Assembly (NCBI GenBank): GCA_965227065.1
Contig: CBDDFN010000020.1
Coordinates: 248,001 to 312,000, forward strand
DNA: 64,000 nt
Direction: 5' to 3'
Source: CBDDFN01 sp965227065
Lineage (GTDB): Bacteria; Pseudomonadota; Alphaproteobacteria; SPJN01
Shown: piece by piece, positions 35,101-44,228 of the stretch
Layout: the number at the start of each line of letters is the position of its first letter
Numbering within the stretch: the first letter of the stretch is position 1
Program-made: the position numbers and the translations under genes
Notes under the pieces: model-generated
The model's input: only the letters and a program-made list of their open reading frames with translations
The model's database searches: none
Told to the model about the DNA's origin: nothing

Positions 35101-35145
35101 GTGCGCCCTATCGCGAAGCGCTCAGCCGCTTCGGGAAACGCGAAA

Positions 35146-35222
35146 GCGGGTGTAGCTCAGTTGGTTAGAGCGCTGGCCTGTCACGCCAGAGGTCGCGGGT
35201 TCAAGTCCCGTCACTCGCGCCA
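35146..35222 (+). tRNA. tRNA-Asp (anticodon GTC)
   Basis: This is a 77-base tRNA: acceptor GCGGGTG/CACTCGC (one G-T pair), D-arm AGCTCAGTTGGTTAGAGC, anticodon arm CTGGC-CTGTCAC-GCCAG presenting GTC, T-arm loop TTCAAGT, discriminator G, and an encoded CCA. Confidence 0.95.
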
Positions 35223-35314
35223 TTTCCCTGAAATTCCTTCGTTTCGAATTCTATGAAATGGCGGGCCCCGGTCCTACACTCAGCGACATTCATTATTGCT
35301 GCGCCGAGAGTGTC

Positions 35315-35752
35315 ATGTCCCAATCCAGTCCTGATCAAACAGTTCCTGAGGGCTTTGAACGCCATTTCCGCCGGTCCAACCTGACCGACCCGTGGGAGCC
35401 GATTTATTCCCAATCGCTGGATGACCGGATCCGAATCGGGCTCGTGCTGGGGCAGGCCCATTGCAACAGCCGCGGGCTGGTCCATGGCGGGCTGATTGCC
35501 ACCCTGGCGGACAATGCCATGGGCCTGTCCTGTTTTACCGTACTGAAGGGCGAGGGGCGGGAGGTCGCGGGGCTCGTGACGCTTACCCTGTCGACCGACT
35601 TTATGGCGGCGGCCAAGCTCGGCAACTGGCTCGAAATCGACACCGATTATGTCAAGACGGGCGGCTCAGTGTGTTTTGCGCGGGCCATGATCACCGCAGA
35701 CGGACAGCCCGTCGCCAAAGCCAATGCCAGTTTCAAGGTCCTGCGCGGCTAA
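35315..35752 (+). CDS. PaaI-type hotdog thioesterase
   Basis: This 145-residue protein of the 4HBT hotdog fold probably hydrolyses an acyl-CoA thioester. The motif L-V-H-G-G-L-I-A-T-L-A-D-N-A-M-G contains the H-G-G loop that lies over the CoA and the helix acid used in catalysis. A second conserved strand, L-S-T-D-F-M, follows. The chosen ATG 35315 has GAGAG upstream; an in-frame ATG at 35258 lies within a stretch with no homology pattern. Its natural acyl-CoA is not known. Confidence 0.83.
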   Translation: MSQSSPDQTVPEGFERHFRRSNLTDPWEPIYSQSLDDRIRIGLVLGQAHCNSRGLVHGGLIATLADNAMGLSCFTVLKGEGREVAGLVTLTLSTDFMAAAKLGNWLEIDTDYVKTGGSVCFARAMITADGQPVAKANASFKVLRG

Positions 35753-35934
35753 TTCAGCGTGTGGTGAACTGTCATCGGTGCGTCAAAAACGTGCCCTTCG
35801 CACCCGCGAAAGCGGTTGTCAGGGCAGGTGTTTCCCGGCTAAGACAGCCCCCGTGATGGTGCGCTTTCGGGGCCGGGTCCGACGATCCCGACAAGCCGCC
35901 TTTCGGGGCTGTAGAGTTGAGGGAGCCAAGGGTG

Positions 35935-36315
35935 ATGGACACATCCGCACTTGAGCCGCTGTTGATGGAGTATCTCCCCATCCTGATTTTTTTGGGGATC
36001 GCGCTCGTCATCGGTCTTTTGTTGATGATCCTGCCGGTCTTCATCGCGCCGTCCAATCTCGATCCTGAAAAAGTTTCGGCTTACGAATGCGGCTTTGGCG
36101 CGTTTGATGATGCCCGCTCGAAGTTTGATGTGCGCTTTTATCTGGTCGCCATCCTGTTCATCATTTTTGATCTTGAAGTGGCCTTCCTGTTTCCCTGGGC
36201 TATCGCGCTGGGGGATGTCGGGTTGTTCGGCTTCTGGTCGATGATGATCTTCCTCGGCGTGCTCACCATCGGCTTTATCTATGAATGGCGGAAAGGGGCG
36301 CTCGAATGGGAGTAG
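35935..36315 (+). CDS. nuoA: NADH-quinone oxidoreductase subunit A
   Basis: This 126-residue membrane subunit of respiratory complex I has three helices. The loop S-A-Y-E-C-G-F-G-A-F, between helix 1 and helix 2, is its hallmark, followed by R-F-Y-L-V-A-I-L-F-I-I-F-D-L-E-V. It is the first gene of the 14-gene nuo operon. The ATG 35935 follows GAGGGAGCC. It is overlapped by nuoB by 10 bases. The 182-base gap before it probably contains the operon promoter, but I find no clear box. Confidence 0.95.
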   Translation: MDTSALEPLLMEYLPILIFLGIALVIGLLLMILPVFIAPSNLDPEKVSAYECGFGAFDDARSKFDVRFYLVAILFIIFDLEVAFLFPWAIALGDVGLFGFWSMMIFLGVLTIGFIYEWRKGALEWE

Positions 36316-36872
36316 AACTCGACAAGCCAGCCGGGCCGCAAGGTCCCGGGGCCACTGATCCCAATTGGGGAACCAATCGGGATGAGTATTTCCAGACCAT
36401 CTCTGATGATCTGGCCGACAAGGGCTTTATCCTGACCACCGCCGATGATCTCATCACCTGGGCGCGCACCGGATCGCTGTGGTGGATGACCTTTGGTCTG
36501 GCGTGCTGCGCGGTTGAAATGATGCAGACCAACATGCCGCGCTATGATGCCGAACGCTTCGGGATTGCCCCCATGGCCAGCCCCCGGCAATCGGACGTGA
36601 TGATTGTTGCCGGCACGCTGACCAACAAGATGGCGCCGGCCATGCGCAAGGTTTACGATCAGATGCCTGAGCCGCGCTACGTCATCTCGATGGGCTCATG
36701 CGCCAATGGCGGCGGCTATTACCACTATTCCTATTCGGTGGTGCGTGGCTGCGACCGCATCGTTCCGGTCGACATTTATGTTCCGGGCTGCCCGCCCACG
36801 GCTGAGGCGCTGCTTTATGGAATTTTGCAATTGCAGCGGAAGATCCGCCGCGAAGGTTCGCTCGCCCGCTAG
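36306..36872 (+). CDS. nuoB: NADH-quinone oxidoreductase subunit B
   Basis: This 188-residue subunit carries cluster N2, the last Fe-S centre before quinone. The ligands are the adjacent cysteines of A-C-C-A-V-E-M, the cysteine of M-G-S-C-A-N-G-G, and that of V-P-G-C-P-P. It overlaps nuoA by 10 bases and has AAGGGGC before the ATG. The leading 30 residues are rich in proline and glycine and not conserved. Confidence 0.95.
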   Translation: MGVELDKPAGPQGPGATDPNWGTNRDEYFQTISDDLADKGFILTTADDLITWARTGSLWWMTFGLACCAVEMMQTNMPRYDAERFGIAPMASPRQSDVMIVAGTLTNKMAPAMRKVYDQMPEPRYVISMGSCANGGGYYHYSYSVVRGCDRIVPVDIYVPGCPPTAEALLYGILQLQRKIRREGSLAR

Positions 36873-36898
36873 GCCGGGCAATCGGAAGGAAGGCTTGC

Positions 36899-37513
36899 AT
36901 GGCACAGCACGAGCTTGAGCAGCTTGGCGAGCACATCGCCGCGATGCGCCCCGATGATGTGATCGGCGCGGCGTTTGCGTTTGATGAGCTGACGCTGACG
37001 GTGCGCGCGGATCACATTGCCGAGTTTATCGGCTTTCTGCGCGATGACAGCCAGTGCCTGTTCAAGGTTCTGATTGATGTGTGCGGCGCCGACTTCCCTG
37101 AGCGGGAGCAGCGCTTTGAGGTCGTCTATCACCTTTTGTCGATGGACAATAATCAGCGCATCCGCGTCAAGATTATCACCGATGAAGATACGCTGGTGCC
37201 GTCTGTGTCGGACGTTCATCCCGGTGCGGTGTGGTTCGAGCGCGAGGCGTTTGACATGTACGGCATTCTGTTTGCCGGCAACCCCGATTTGCGGCGCATC
37301 CTGACCGACTATGGCTTCCAGGGCTATCCGTTGCGGAAGGACTTCCCGCTCACCGGCTATGTCGAGCTGCGTTATGACGATGAGCTCAAGCGCGTGGTTT
37401 ATGAGCCGGTCAAGCTGACCCAGGAATTCCGTGCCTTTGATTTTCTGAGCCCCTGGGAAGGCGCTCAATATATTCTGCCCGGCGATGAAAAAGCCGAGCA
37501 GGGCAAAGAATAG
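36899..37513 (+). CDS. nuoC: NADH-quinone oxidoreductase subunit C
   Basis: This 204-residue peripheral-arm subunit is near nuoB and nuoD and helps bind quinone. The 30-kDa signature is visible as V-W-F-E-R-E-A-F-D-M-Y-G-I-L-F and then L-R-R-I-L-T-D-Y-G-F-x-G-x-P-L-R-K-D-F-P. It is a separate gene from nuoD, not a nuoCD fusion, as normal in alphaproteobacteria. GGAAGGAAGG lies before the ATG. Confidence 0.95.
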   Translation: MAQHELEQLGEHIAAMRPDDVIGAAFAFDELTLTVRADHIAEFIGFLRDDSQCLFKVLIDVCGADFPEREQRFEVVYHLLSMDNNQRIRVKIITDEDTLVPSVSDVHPGAVWFEREAFDMYGILFAGNPDLRRILTDYGFQGYPLRKDFPLTGYVELRYDDELKRVVYEPVKLTQEFRAFDFLSPWEGAQYILPGDEKAEQGKE

Positions 37514-37524
37514 GGGGCCGCGCC

Positions 37525-38706
37525 ATGACCGCAGAACCTCAGATCAAGAATTTCACCATGAATATGGGGCCGCAGCACCCGGCGACCCACGGCGTGCTGC
37601 GCCTTGTCATGGAGCTTGACGGTGAAGTGATTGAGCGGATCGATCCGCATATCGGCCTGCTGCATCGCGGCACCGAAAAGCTGATCGAACATAAAACCTA
37701 TTTGCAGGCGGTGCCTTATTTCGACCGGCTCGACTATGTCGCGCCGATGAACCAGGAACACGCCTATGCGCTGGCGGTTGAAAAGCTGCTGGGTCTTGAA
37801 GTGCCCCGCCGCGGCCAGATCATCCGCGTGCTTTATTCCGAGATTGGCCGAATTCTCAATCACATTATGAACGTCACCACCCAGGCGATGGATGTGGGCG
37901 CACTGACCCCGCCTTTGTGGGGCTTTGAAGAGCGTGAAAAGCTCATGGTGTTTTATGAGCGGGCCTGTGGCGCGCGCATGCATGCCGCCTATTTCCGCCC
38001 CGGCGGGGTCCATCAGGATCTGCCGCAAGCCTTGCTCGACGATATTGGCGAATGGTGCGAAGCCTATCCCCAGGTGATTGATGATCTCGAAGGGCTGTTG
38101 ACCAACAACCGCATCTTCAAGCAGCGCAATGTGGATATTGGCATTGTCGATCCCGATGATGCGCTGGCGCGCGGCTTTTCCGGCGTCATGGTGCGCGGCT
38201 CGGGCCTGGCGTGGGATTTGCGCCGCAACCAGCCCTACGAAGTTTACAATGAGCTCGACTTCAAAATTCCGCTGGGCAAGAACGGCGATAATTACGACCG
38301 CTATCTGATCCGCATGGAAGAGATGCGCGAGTCAGTGAAGATCATGCTTCAATGTATCAAGATGATGGAACCCGGCCCGGTCAGTGCAACCGACGGCAAG
38401 GTTGTTCCGCCCAAACGGGGTGAGATGAAGCGTTCCATGGAAGCGCTGATCCATCATTTCAAACTCTATACGGAAGGCTATCGGGTGCCCGCCGGCGAAG
38501 TCTATGCCGCGGTTGAAGCGCCCAAGGGCGAGTTCGGAGTCTATCTGGTGTCGGACGGCACCAATAAACCCTATCGCGCCAAGTTGCGGGCGCCGGGCTT
38601 TGCCCATTTGCAGGCGCTCGACTTCCTGTGCAAGGGCCACATGCTGGCCGATGCGCCCGCCATCATTGGTTCGCTTGATATTGTGTTCGGGGAGGTTGAC
38701 CGATGA
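37525..38706 (+). CDS. nuoD: NADH-quinone oxidoreductase subunit D
   Basis: This 393-residue 49-kDa subunit is related to the hydrogenase large subunit and forms the quinone pocket with NuoB. Signatures are M-N-M-G-P-Q-H-P-A-T-H-G-V-L-R near the start, H-R-G-T-E-K-L, and G-A-R-M-H-A-A-Y-F-R-P-G-G-V. The last bases overlap the nuoE start by four (ATGA). Length matches the family. Confidence 0.96.
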   Translation: MTAEPQIKNFTMNMGPQHPATHGVLRLVMELDGEVIERIDPHIGLLHRGTEKLIEHKTYLQAVPYFDRLDYVAPMNQEHAYALAVEKLLGLEVPRRGQIIRVLYSEIGRILNHIMNVTTQAMDVGALTPPLWGFEEREKLMVFYERACGARMHAAYFRPGGVHQDLPQALLDDIGEWCEAYPQVIDDLEGLLTNNRIFKQRNVDIGIVDPDDALARGFSGVMVRGSGLAWDLRRNQPYEVYNELDFKIPLGKNGDNYDRYLIRMEEMRESVKIMLQCIKMMEPGPVSATDGKVVPPKRGEMKRSMEALIHHFKLYTEGYRVPAGEVYAAVEAPKGEFGVYLVSDGTNKPYRAKLRAPGFAHLQALDFLCKGHMLADAPAIIGSLDIVFGEVDR

Positions 38707-39314
38707 GTGTGCGCCGTCTCATTCCCGGGCTTGGTCCCGACACGTTTGAATTCACGCCGGAGAATATTGAGTGGGCGCAAAAGCAGCTCTCCAAATATCC
38801 CGAAGGCCGCCAGCAAAGCGCGATCATTCCGCTGCTCGATCAGGCCCAGCGCCAGATGGGCGGCTGGTTGCCTGAAAGCGCGGTGCGCTATGTCGCCGAA
38901 TTTCTGGATATGCCCTATATCCGCGCCTACGAAGTCGCGACCTTCTACACCATGTTCCAACTCAAGCCCGTGGGCGAGGTTCATGTGCAGGTTTGCGGCA
39001 CCACCCCGTGCTGGCTGCGCGGGGCTGAAGACATCAAGAATGTCTGCCGCTCCAAAATGGGTGTGGAGAAGGGCGAAGGCCCGTCCGCCGATGGCAAGTT
39101 TTCGTGGGAAGAGGTTGAGTGCCTGGGCGCGTGCGTCAATGCCCCGATGATCCAGATCGGCGATGAGACCTATGAAGATTTGACGCCGGAAAGTTTTGAA
39201 AAACTGCTTGATGCTTTGGGATCGGGCCAGCCGGTCAAGACCGGCCCGCAAGTGGATCGCCAGACATCGGCCCCCGAAGGCGGGCCCACGACATTGAAGG
39301 GGAGTGAAGGCTGA
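38703..39314 (+). CDS. nuoE: NADH-quinone oxidoreductase subunit E
   Basis: This 203-residue subunit has a thioredoxin-like 2Fe-2S domain holding cluster N1a. The ligands are the cysteines of V-C-G-T-T-P-C and of V-E-C-L-G-A-C. The conserved part ends near residue 165; a further 35 residues rich in proline and serine follow and are not seen in E. coli NuoE, though such tails occur in alphaproteobacteria. It overlaps nuoD by four bases and abuts nuoF (TGATG). Confidence 0.95.
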   Translation: MSVRRLIPGLGPDTFEFTPENIEWAQKQLSKYPEGRQQSAIIPLLDQAQRQMGGWLPESAVRYVAEFLDMPYIRAYEVATFYTMFQLKPVGEVHVQVCGTTPCWLRGAEDIKNVCRSKMGVEKGEGPSADGKFSWEEVECLGACVNAPMIQIGDETYEDLTPESFEKLLDALGSGQPVKTGPQVDRQTSAPEGGPTTLKGSEG

Positions 39315-40609
39315 TGCTGCAGGATAACGACCGCATCTTCACAAACCTTTACGGGTTTGAACGTCCCGACCTCGAAGACGCCAAGCGCAGGGGTGACTGG
39401 GACAATACCGCTGCCCTGATCGGCAAGGGCCGCGACTGGGTGATCGACGAAATGAAAGAAAGCGGCCTGCGCGGCCGTGGCGGTGCGGGTTTCCCCACCG
39501 GCCTGAAATGGTCGTTCATGCCCAAAGAGGTTAAGGACCGTCCGCATTATCTCGTCGTCAATGCCGATGAATCAGAGCCCGGCACCTGTAAAGACCGCGA
39601 TATCATGCGCCACGACCCGCACAAGCTGGTGGAAGGCTGCCTGATCGCAGCGTTCGCGATGCAAGCACATGTCGCTTACATCTATGTGCGCGGCGAATTC
39701 ATCAAGGAGCGCATCGCGCTGCAACGCGCGATTGACGAAGCCTATGATGCCGGACTGCTCGGTCCCAATGCAGCCGGGTCGGGCTGGGACATGGATGTCT
39801 ACGTCCATCACGGTGCGGGTGCCTATATTTGTGGCGAAGAAACCGCGCTGCTGGAAAGCCTTGAAGGCAAGAAGGGCCAGCCGCGTTTGAAGCCGCCTTT
39901 CCCGGCCAATGCGGGTCTTTATGGTTGCCCCACCACCGTCAACAATGTGGAATCGATTGCGGTCGCGCCGACCATTCTGCGCCGGGGGGGCAGCTGGTTC
40001 TCAGGGCTGGGCCGTCCAGGCAATACCGGCACCAAGCTGTTCTGCATTTCAGGCCATGTGAACAAGCCGTGCAATGTCGAAGAAGAGATGGGCATTCCGC
40101 TCCGCGAGCTTCTCGAAAAACACGCCGGTGGTGTGCGCGGGGGCTGGGATAATCTTCTGGCCGTGATCCCCGGCGGATCATCGGTGCCGTGTATCCCCAA
40201 GCCTGTGTGTGACGACATGCTGATGGATTTCGATTCGCTGAAAGAAGCGCAGTCGGGCCTTGGCACCGCAGCGGTGATCGTCATGGACAAGTCGACCGAT
40301 ATTGTGAAGGCGATCGCGCGGCTGAGCTATTTCTACAAGCATGAAAGCTGCGGCCAGTGCACGCCGTGCCGCGAAGGCACCGGCTGGATGTGGCGCGTGG
40401 TTGAGCGTATGGCGCTCGGCGAGGCAGAGCCCGAAGAGATTGACATGCTGCTGGATGTCACCAAGCAGGTGGAAGGCCACACAATCTGTGCGCTGGGCGA
40501 TGCGGCGGCCTGGCCGGTGCAAGGCTTGATCCGGCATTTCCGTCATGAGATCGAAGCACGCATTGACCGGCGCAAGGCGGGTCAGCCCGTGCGCGTGGCG
40601 GCCGAGTAG
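39314..40609 (+). CDS. nuoF: NADH-quinone oxidoreductase subunit F
   Basis: This 431-residue subunit holds NADH, FMN and cluster N3. The FMN/NADH glycine-rich motif is R-G-R-G-G-A-G-F-P-T-G-L-K-W, the second nucleotide motif is G-A-G-A-Y-I-C-G-E-E-T-A-L, and the 4Fe-4S cluster ligands are in E-S-C-G-Q-C-T-P-C-R-E-G plus a later cysteine in the H-T-I-C-A-L-G-D segment. It starts at the base that ends nuoE. Confidence 0.96.
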   Translation: MLQDNDRIFTNLYGFERPDLEDAKRRGDWDNTAALIGKGRDWVIDEMKESGLRGRGGAGFPTGLKWSFMPKEVKDRPHYLVVNADESEPGTCKDRDIMRHDPHKLVEGCLIAAFAMQAHVAYIYVRGEFIKERIALQRAIDEAYDAGLLGPNAAGSGWDMDVYVHHGAGAYICGEETALLESLEGKKGQPRLKPPFPANAGLYGCPTTVNNVESIAVAPTILRRGGSWFSGLGRPGNTGTKLFCISGHVNKPCNVEEEMGIPLRELLEKHAGGVRGGWDNLLAVIPGGSSVPCIPKPVCDDMLMDFDSLKEAQSGLGTAAVIVMDKSTDIVKAIARLSYFYKHESCGQCTPCREGTGWMWRVVERMALGEAEPEEIDMLLDVTKQVEGHTICALGDAAAWPVQGLIRHFRHEIEARIDRRKAGQPVRVAAE

Positions 40610-40620
40610 GGGGATTGGGG

Positions 40621-42690
40621 ATGGCAAAGGTTACCATCGACGGCCAGGAAATTGAGGTCGAGAACGGCATCACCATCCTGCAGGCGTGTGAGCAGGCGGG
40701 CGCTGAAATTCCGCGCTTCTGCTATCATGAACGCCTGTCGATTGCCGGCAATTGCCGCATGTGCCTGGTTGAAGTGGAACGCGCGCCCAAGCCGGTCGCG
40801 TCATGCGCCATGCCGGTCAATGACGGCATGGTCGTCAACACCAACACGCCCAAGGTGAAGAAAGCGCGCGAAGGCGTGCTGGAATTTCTGTTGATCAACC
40901 ACCCGCTTGATTGTCCGATCTGCGATCAGGGCGGGGAATGCGATCTGCAAGACCAGACCATGGCCTATGGGCATGACGGTTCGCGCTATGATGAAAACAA
41001 GCGCGCCGTTGAAGACAAGGCAATGGGTCCCTTGGTCAAAACCATCATGACCCGCTGCATCCATTGCACGCGCTGTATCCGCTTTGCGACCGAAGTTGCG
41101 GGTGTTGAAGAGCTGGGCGCGATTGGCCGTGGCGAAGATATGGAGATCACCACCTATCTGGAACAGATGCTGACCTCCGAGCTGTCGGCCAATGTGATTG
41201 ATCTGTGTCCGGTCGGTGCGCTGACGTCCAAGCCCTATGCGTTTGAAGCGCGTCCGTGGGAGCTCAAGAAAACTGAAACCATCGATGTGATGGACGGTGT
41301 GGGCTCCAACATCCGGGTTGATGCGCGCGGCCGTGAAGTGATGCGCGTGCTGCCCCGCCTTCATGAAGACGTCAATGAAGAATGGATTTCCGACAAGACG
41401 CGCTATGCCTGCGACGGTCTGAAATATCAGCGTCTCGATACACCCTATGTGAAGCGCGACGGCAAGCTTGAAGCACTGGGCTGGGACGATGCGCTGGGCG
41501 AGCTTGCCAAGCTGATTGAAGCGACGGAACCCGCCCGCATCGCCGCCATTGCCGGTGATTTGCAGGACGCCGAAAGCCTCAAGGCGCTGAAAGATCTGAT
41601 GGCGCAAATCGGCTCGCCGCATCTGGATTGCCGCGCTGATGGCAGCCTGGTGAAGGGCCCGCGCAGCTCTTACATTTTCAATCCGGGCATTGCCGGGATT
41701 GAGCAGGCCGATGCGATCCTGCTGGTCGGTACCAATCCGCGCCTTGAAGCGCCTATTCTGAACGCCCGCATCCGCAAGCGTGCGCTGGAAGGCGGCCTCA
41801 AGGTTGGCGTGATTGGCGAGCAGGCTGATTTGACCTACCGCGCCGAATATCTGGGTGCGGGTCCGCAAACGCTCTCTGAAGTGCTGAGCGGCAGCCATAG
41901 TTTCGCGCAGACCCTTAAAGATGCCGAGCATCCCTTGGTGATTGTCGGCGCCGGGGCGCTCGCCCGCGCCGATGGCGTGGCGGTTCATCAGGCGGCCATG
42001 CGCATTGCCGAGCAAAGCGGAGCGATCAAAGACGGCTGGACCGGCTTTGGCGTGCTGCACACAGCCGCCTCGCGTGTTGCCGGTCTTGATCTGGGTCTGC
42101 TGCCCGGTGTCGACGGCAAATCTACCGCTGAGATTCAAGCGGGCTGCGAAAATGGCGAGATTGATCTGGTCATCCTTCTCGGTGCCGATGAGATGGATAT
42201 GAACCGGTTTGGTCAGGCCAAAGTGGTTTATCTCGGCACCCATGGGGATCGCGGTGCGCATCGCGCCGACATCATCCTGCCCGGATCGGCCTATACCGAG
42301 AAAAACGGATTGTACGCCAATCTTGAAGGCCGGGTGCAGGAAGCCCGCCGGGCGGTCTTTGCGCCGGGTCAGGCCAAGGAAGACTGGGCCATCCTGCGGG
42401 CGCTGTCGGGCGTTCTGGGCAATCCGCTTCCCTATGACAGCCGCGAGGCGGTGGTCGAAGCGATCATGGCCGATGCGCCGCAGTTCGGCACGCTTGATGC
42501 CCTGCCCGATGACGCGTGGGTATCGCCCGCCAGTGACGCGGTGCTTGATCCCAATGCGCCGGGTTTTGCCTCGCCGGTCACTGATTTTTATATGACCAAC
42601 CCGATTGCGCGCGCGTCCCGCACCATGGCTGATTGTGCGCGCCAGCGAACGGACCTGAAGGCTGCGGCTCAAGGAGGCCAGCATGGTTGA
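40621..42690 (+). CDS. nuoG: NADH-quinone oxidoreductase subunit G
   Basis: This 689-residue subunit carries the electron chain in the peripheral arm. The N-terminal 2Fe-2S ligands are Cys34, Cys45, Cys48 and Cys62. Next come the H-P-L-D-C-P-I-C-D-Q-G-G-E-C-D-L-Q-D cluster region, and C-I-H-C-T-R-C-I-R-F with V-D-L-C-P-V-G-A-L-T-type ligands. The C-terminal half is a molybdopterin-oxidoreductase-like domain without the cofactor-binding residues. The start is ATG 40621 with AGGGGG before it; length fits. Confidence 0.95.
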   Translation: MAKVTIDGQEIEVENGITILQACEQAGAEIPRFCYHERLSIAGNCRMCLVEVERAPKPVASCAMPVNDGMVVNTNTPKVKKAREGVLEFLLINHPLDCPICDQGGECDLQDQTMAYGHDGSRYDENKRAVEDKAMGPLVKTIMTRCIHCTRCIRFATEVAGVEELGAIGRGEDMEITTYLEQMLTSELSANVIDLCPVGALTSKPYAFEARPWELKKTETIDVMDGVGSNIRVDARGREVMRVLPRLHEDVNEEWISDKTRYACDGLKYQRLDTPYVKRDGKLEALGWDDALGELAKLIEATEPARIAAIAGDLQDAESLKALKDLMAQIGSPHLDCRADGSLVKGPRSSYIFNPGIAGIEQADAILLVGTNPRLEAPILNARIRKRALEGGLKVGVIGEQADLTYRAEYLGAGPQTLSEVLSGSHSFAQTLKDAEHPLVIVGAGALARADGVAVHQAAMRIAEQSGAIKDGWTGFGVLHTAASRVAGLDLGLLPGVDGKSTAEIQAGCENGEIDLVILLGADEMDMNRFGQAKVVYLGTHGDRGAHRADIILPGSAYTEKNGLYANLEGRVQEARRAVFAPGQAKEDWAILRALSGVLGNPLPYDSREAVVEAIMADAPQFGTLDALPDDAWVSPASDAVLDPNAPGFASPVTDFYMTNPIARASRTMADCARQRTDLKAAAQGGQHG

Positions 42691-43699
42691 GTTTCTGACT
42701 GATACGATCGGGCTTCCGATGATCGTGGTGTCGATCCTCGGCATGCTCGCGCTGACGGTGAGCCTTCTGCTTTACGTGGCTTATGTGGTTTACGCCGACC
42801 GCAAGATCTGGGCGGCGGTTCAGCTGCGCCGGGGCCCTAATGTGGTCGGCCCCTTCGGCCTGTTCCAGCTCTTTGCCGACTTTGGCAAAAACCTGCTGAA
42901 AGAGATCATCATTCCCGCAGGCGCCAACAAGACGGTGTTCTTCATCGCGCCCCTGATCACCTTTGTGCTGGCGCTGGCGGGCTGGGCGGTGGTGCCGGTG
43001 GGTGCCGGGATGGTGATTGCCGATATCAATGTCGGCATTTTGTATCTCTTCGCGATTTCCTCGCTTGGCGTGTACGGCATCATCATGGCGGGCTGGGCGT
43101 CGAACTCGAAATATCCCTTCCTGGGCGGGCTGCGCTCTGCCGCGCAAATGGTGTCGTATGAAGTCTCCATCGGCTTTGTGATCGTCACCGTGATCATGTG
43201 CGCAGGCTCGTTCAATCTGAGCGAAATTGTCGAGGCGCAACAGGGGCTGTGGTACTTCATCCCGCTGTTTCCGATGTTTGTGATCTTCTTCATCTCGGCG
43301 CTGGCTGAAACCAACCGTCCGCCTTTTGATTTGCCTGAGGCGGAATCGGAACTGGTGGCGGGCTATCAGGTTGAATATAGCTCCACGCCTTATCTGCTGT
43401 TCATGATCGGTGAATATATCAACATCGTGCTGATGTGCGCGATGACCACCATCCTGTTTTTGGGGGGCTGGCTGCCGCCGGTTGATATTGCGCCGTTCAA
43501 TCTGATCCCCGGCACGCTGTGGTTCATCCTGAAAGTGTCGGCGGTGTTTTTCATGATGGCGATGGTCAAGGCGATGGTGCCGCGCTACCGCTATGACCAG
43601 CTGATGCGGCTGGGCTGGAAAATCTTCCTGCCCTTCTCGCTCATCTGGGTGATTGTAACCGCCGGTGCGCTTGTCGCCTTCGGCTGGCTGCCGGAATAG
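42683..43699 (+). CDS. nuoH: NADH-quinone oxidoreductase subunit H
   Basis: This 338-residue membrane subunit forms the quinone-channel roof next to NuoB and NuoD, with eight predicted helices. Conserved loops are R-R-G-P-N-V-V-G-P-F-G-L, F-A-I-S-S-L-G-V-Y-G, A-E-T-N-R-P-P-F-D-L-P-E-A-E and P-R-Y-R-Y-D-Q-L-M. It overlaps the end of nuoG by 8 bases. Confidence 0.96.
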   Translation: MVEFLTDTIGLPMIVVSILGMLALTVSLLLYVAYVVYADRKIWAAVQLRRGPNVVGPFGLFQLFADFGKNLLKEIIIPAGANKTVFFIAPLITFVLALAGWAVVPVGAGMVIADINVGILYLFAISSLGVYGIIMAGWASNSKYPFLGGLRSAAQMVSYEVSIGFVIVTVIMCAGSFNLSEIVEAQQGLWYFIPLFPMFVIFFISALAETNRPPFDLPEAESELVAGYQVEYSSTPYLLFMIGEYINIVLMCAMTTILFLGGWLPPVDIAPFNLIPGTLWFILKVSAVFFMMAMVKAMVPRYRYDQLMRLGWKIFLPFSLIWVIVTAGALVAFGWLPE

Positions 43700-43709
43700 G
43701 GGGGCAATC

Positions 43710-44198
43710 ATGGCTTATATTGATCGCACCGTTAAAAGCTTCCTGCTGTGGGAGTTTGTGACCTCTTTCTTTCTTGCCATGCGCTATTTCTTCAAGCCCA
43801 AGGCAACGATTAACTATCCCTTCGAAAAAGGGCCGATCTCGCCCCGCTTTCGGGGGGAGCATGCGTTGCGCCGCTACGCCAATGGCGAAGAACGCTGCAT
43901 TGCGTGCAAGTTGTGCGAAGCGATCTGCCCCGCCCAGGCTATCACTATTGAGGCTGAGCCGCGCGAAGATGGATCACGGCGCACCACGCGTTACGACATT
44001 GATATGGTCAAATGCATCTATTGCGGGTTCTGCCAAGAGGCCTGCCCGGTGGATGCGATTGTTGAGGGGCCGAATTTCGAATTCGCCACCGAAACCCGCG
44101 AAGAGCTTTTGTATGACAAGCACAAGCTTCTGGCCAATGGGGACCGGTGGGAACGCGAAATCGCCAAGAATCTGGAATTGGACGCGCCTTACCGCTAA
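43710..44198 (+). CDS. nuoI: NADH-quinone oxidoreductase subunit I
   Basis: This 162-residue ferredoxin-like subunit carries clusters N6a and N6b. The two cysteine sets are C-I-A-C-K-L-C-E-A-I-C-P and C-I-Y-C-G-F-C-Q-E-A-C-P. The first helical segment of the N-terminus lies on the membrane surface. I start at ATG 43710 with AGGGGGGC ahead; a more upstream in-frame ATG would lie inside nuoH. Confidence 0.96.
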   Translation: MAYIDRTVKSFLLWEFVTSFFLAMRYFFKPKATINYPFEKGPISPRFRGEHALRRYANGEERCIACKLCEAICPAQAITIEAEPREDGSRRTTRYDIDMVKCIYCGFCQEACPVDAIVEGPNFEFATETREELLYDKHKLLANGDRWEREIAKNLELDAPYR

Positions 44199-44228
44199 GG
44201 CCGGTCCGGGGACGATAAGGGGAACGAT

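Noticed and set aside
40801..42744. Long minus-strand frame opposite nuoG
   Set aside because: It is the shadow of nuoG, whose cysteine motifs and length are conserved. The antisense product has no recognisable pattern.
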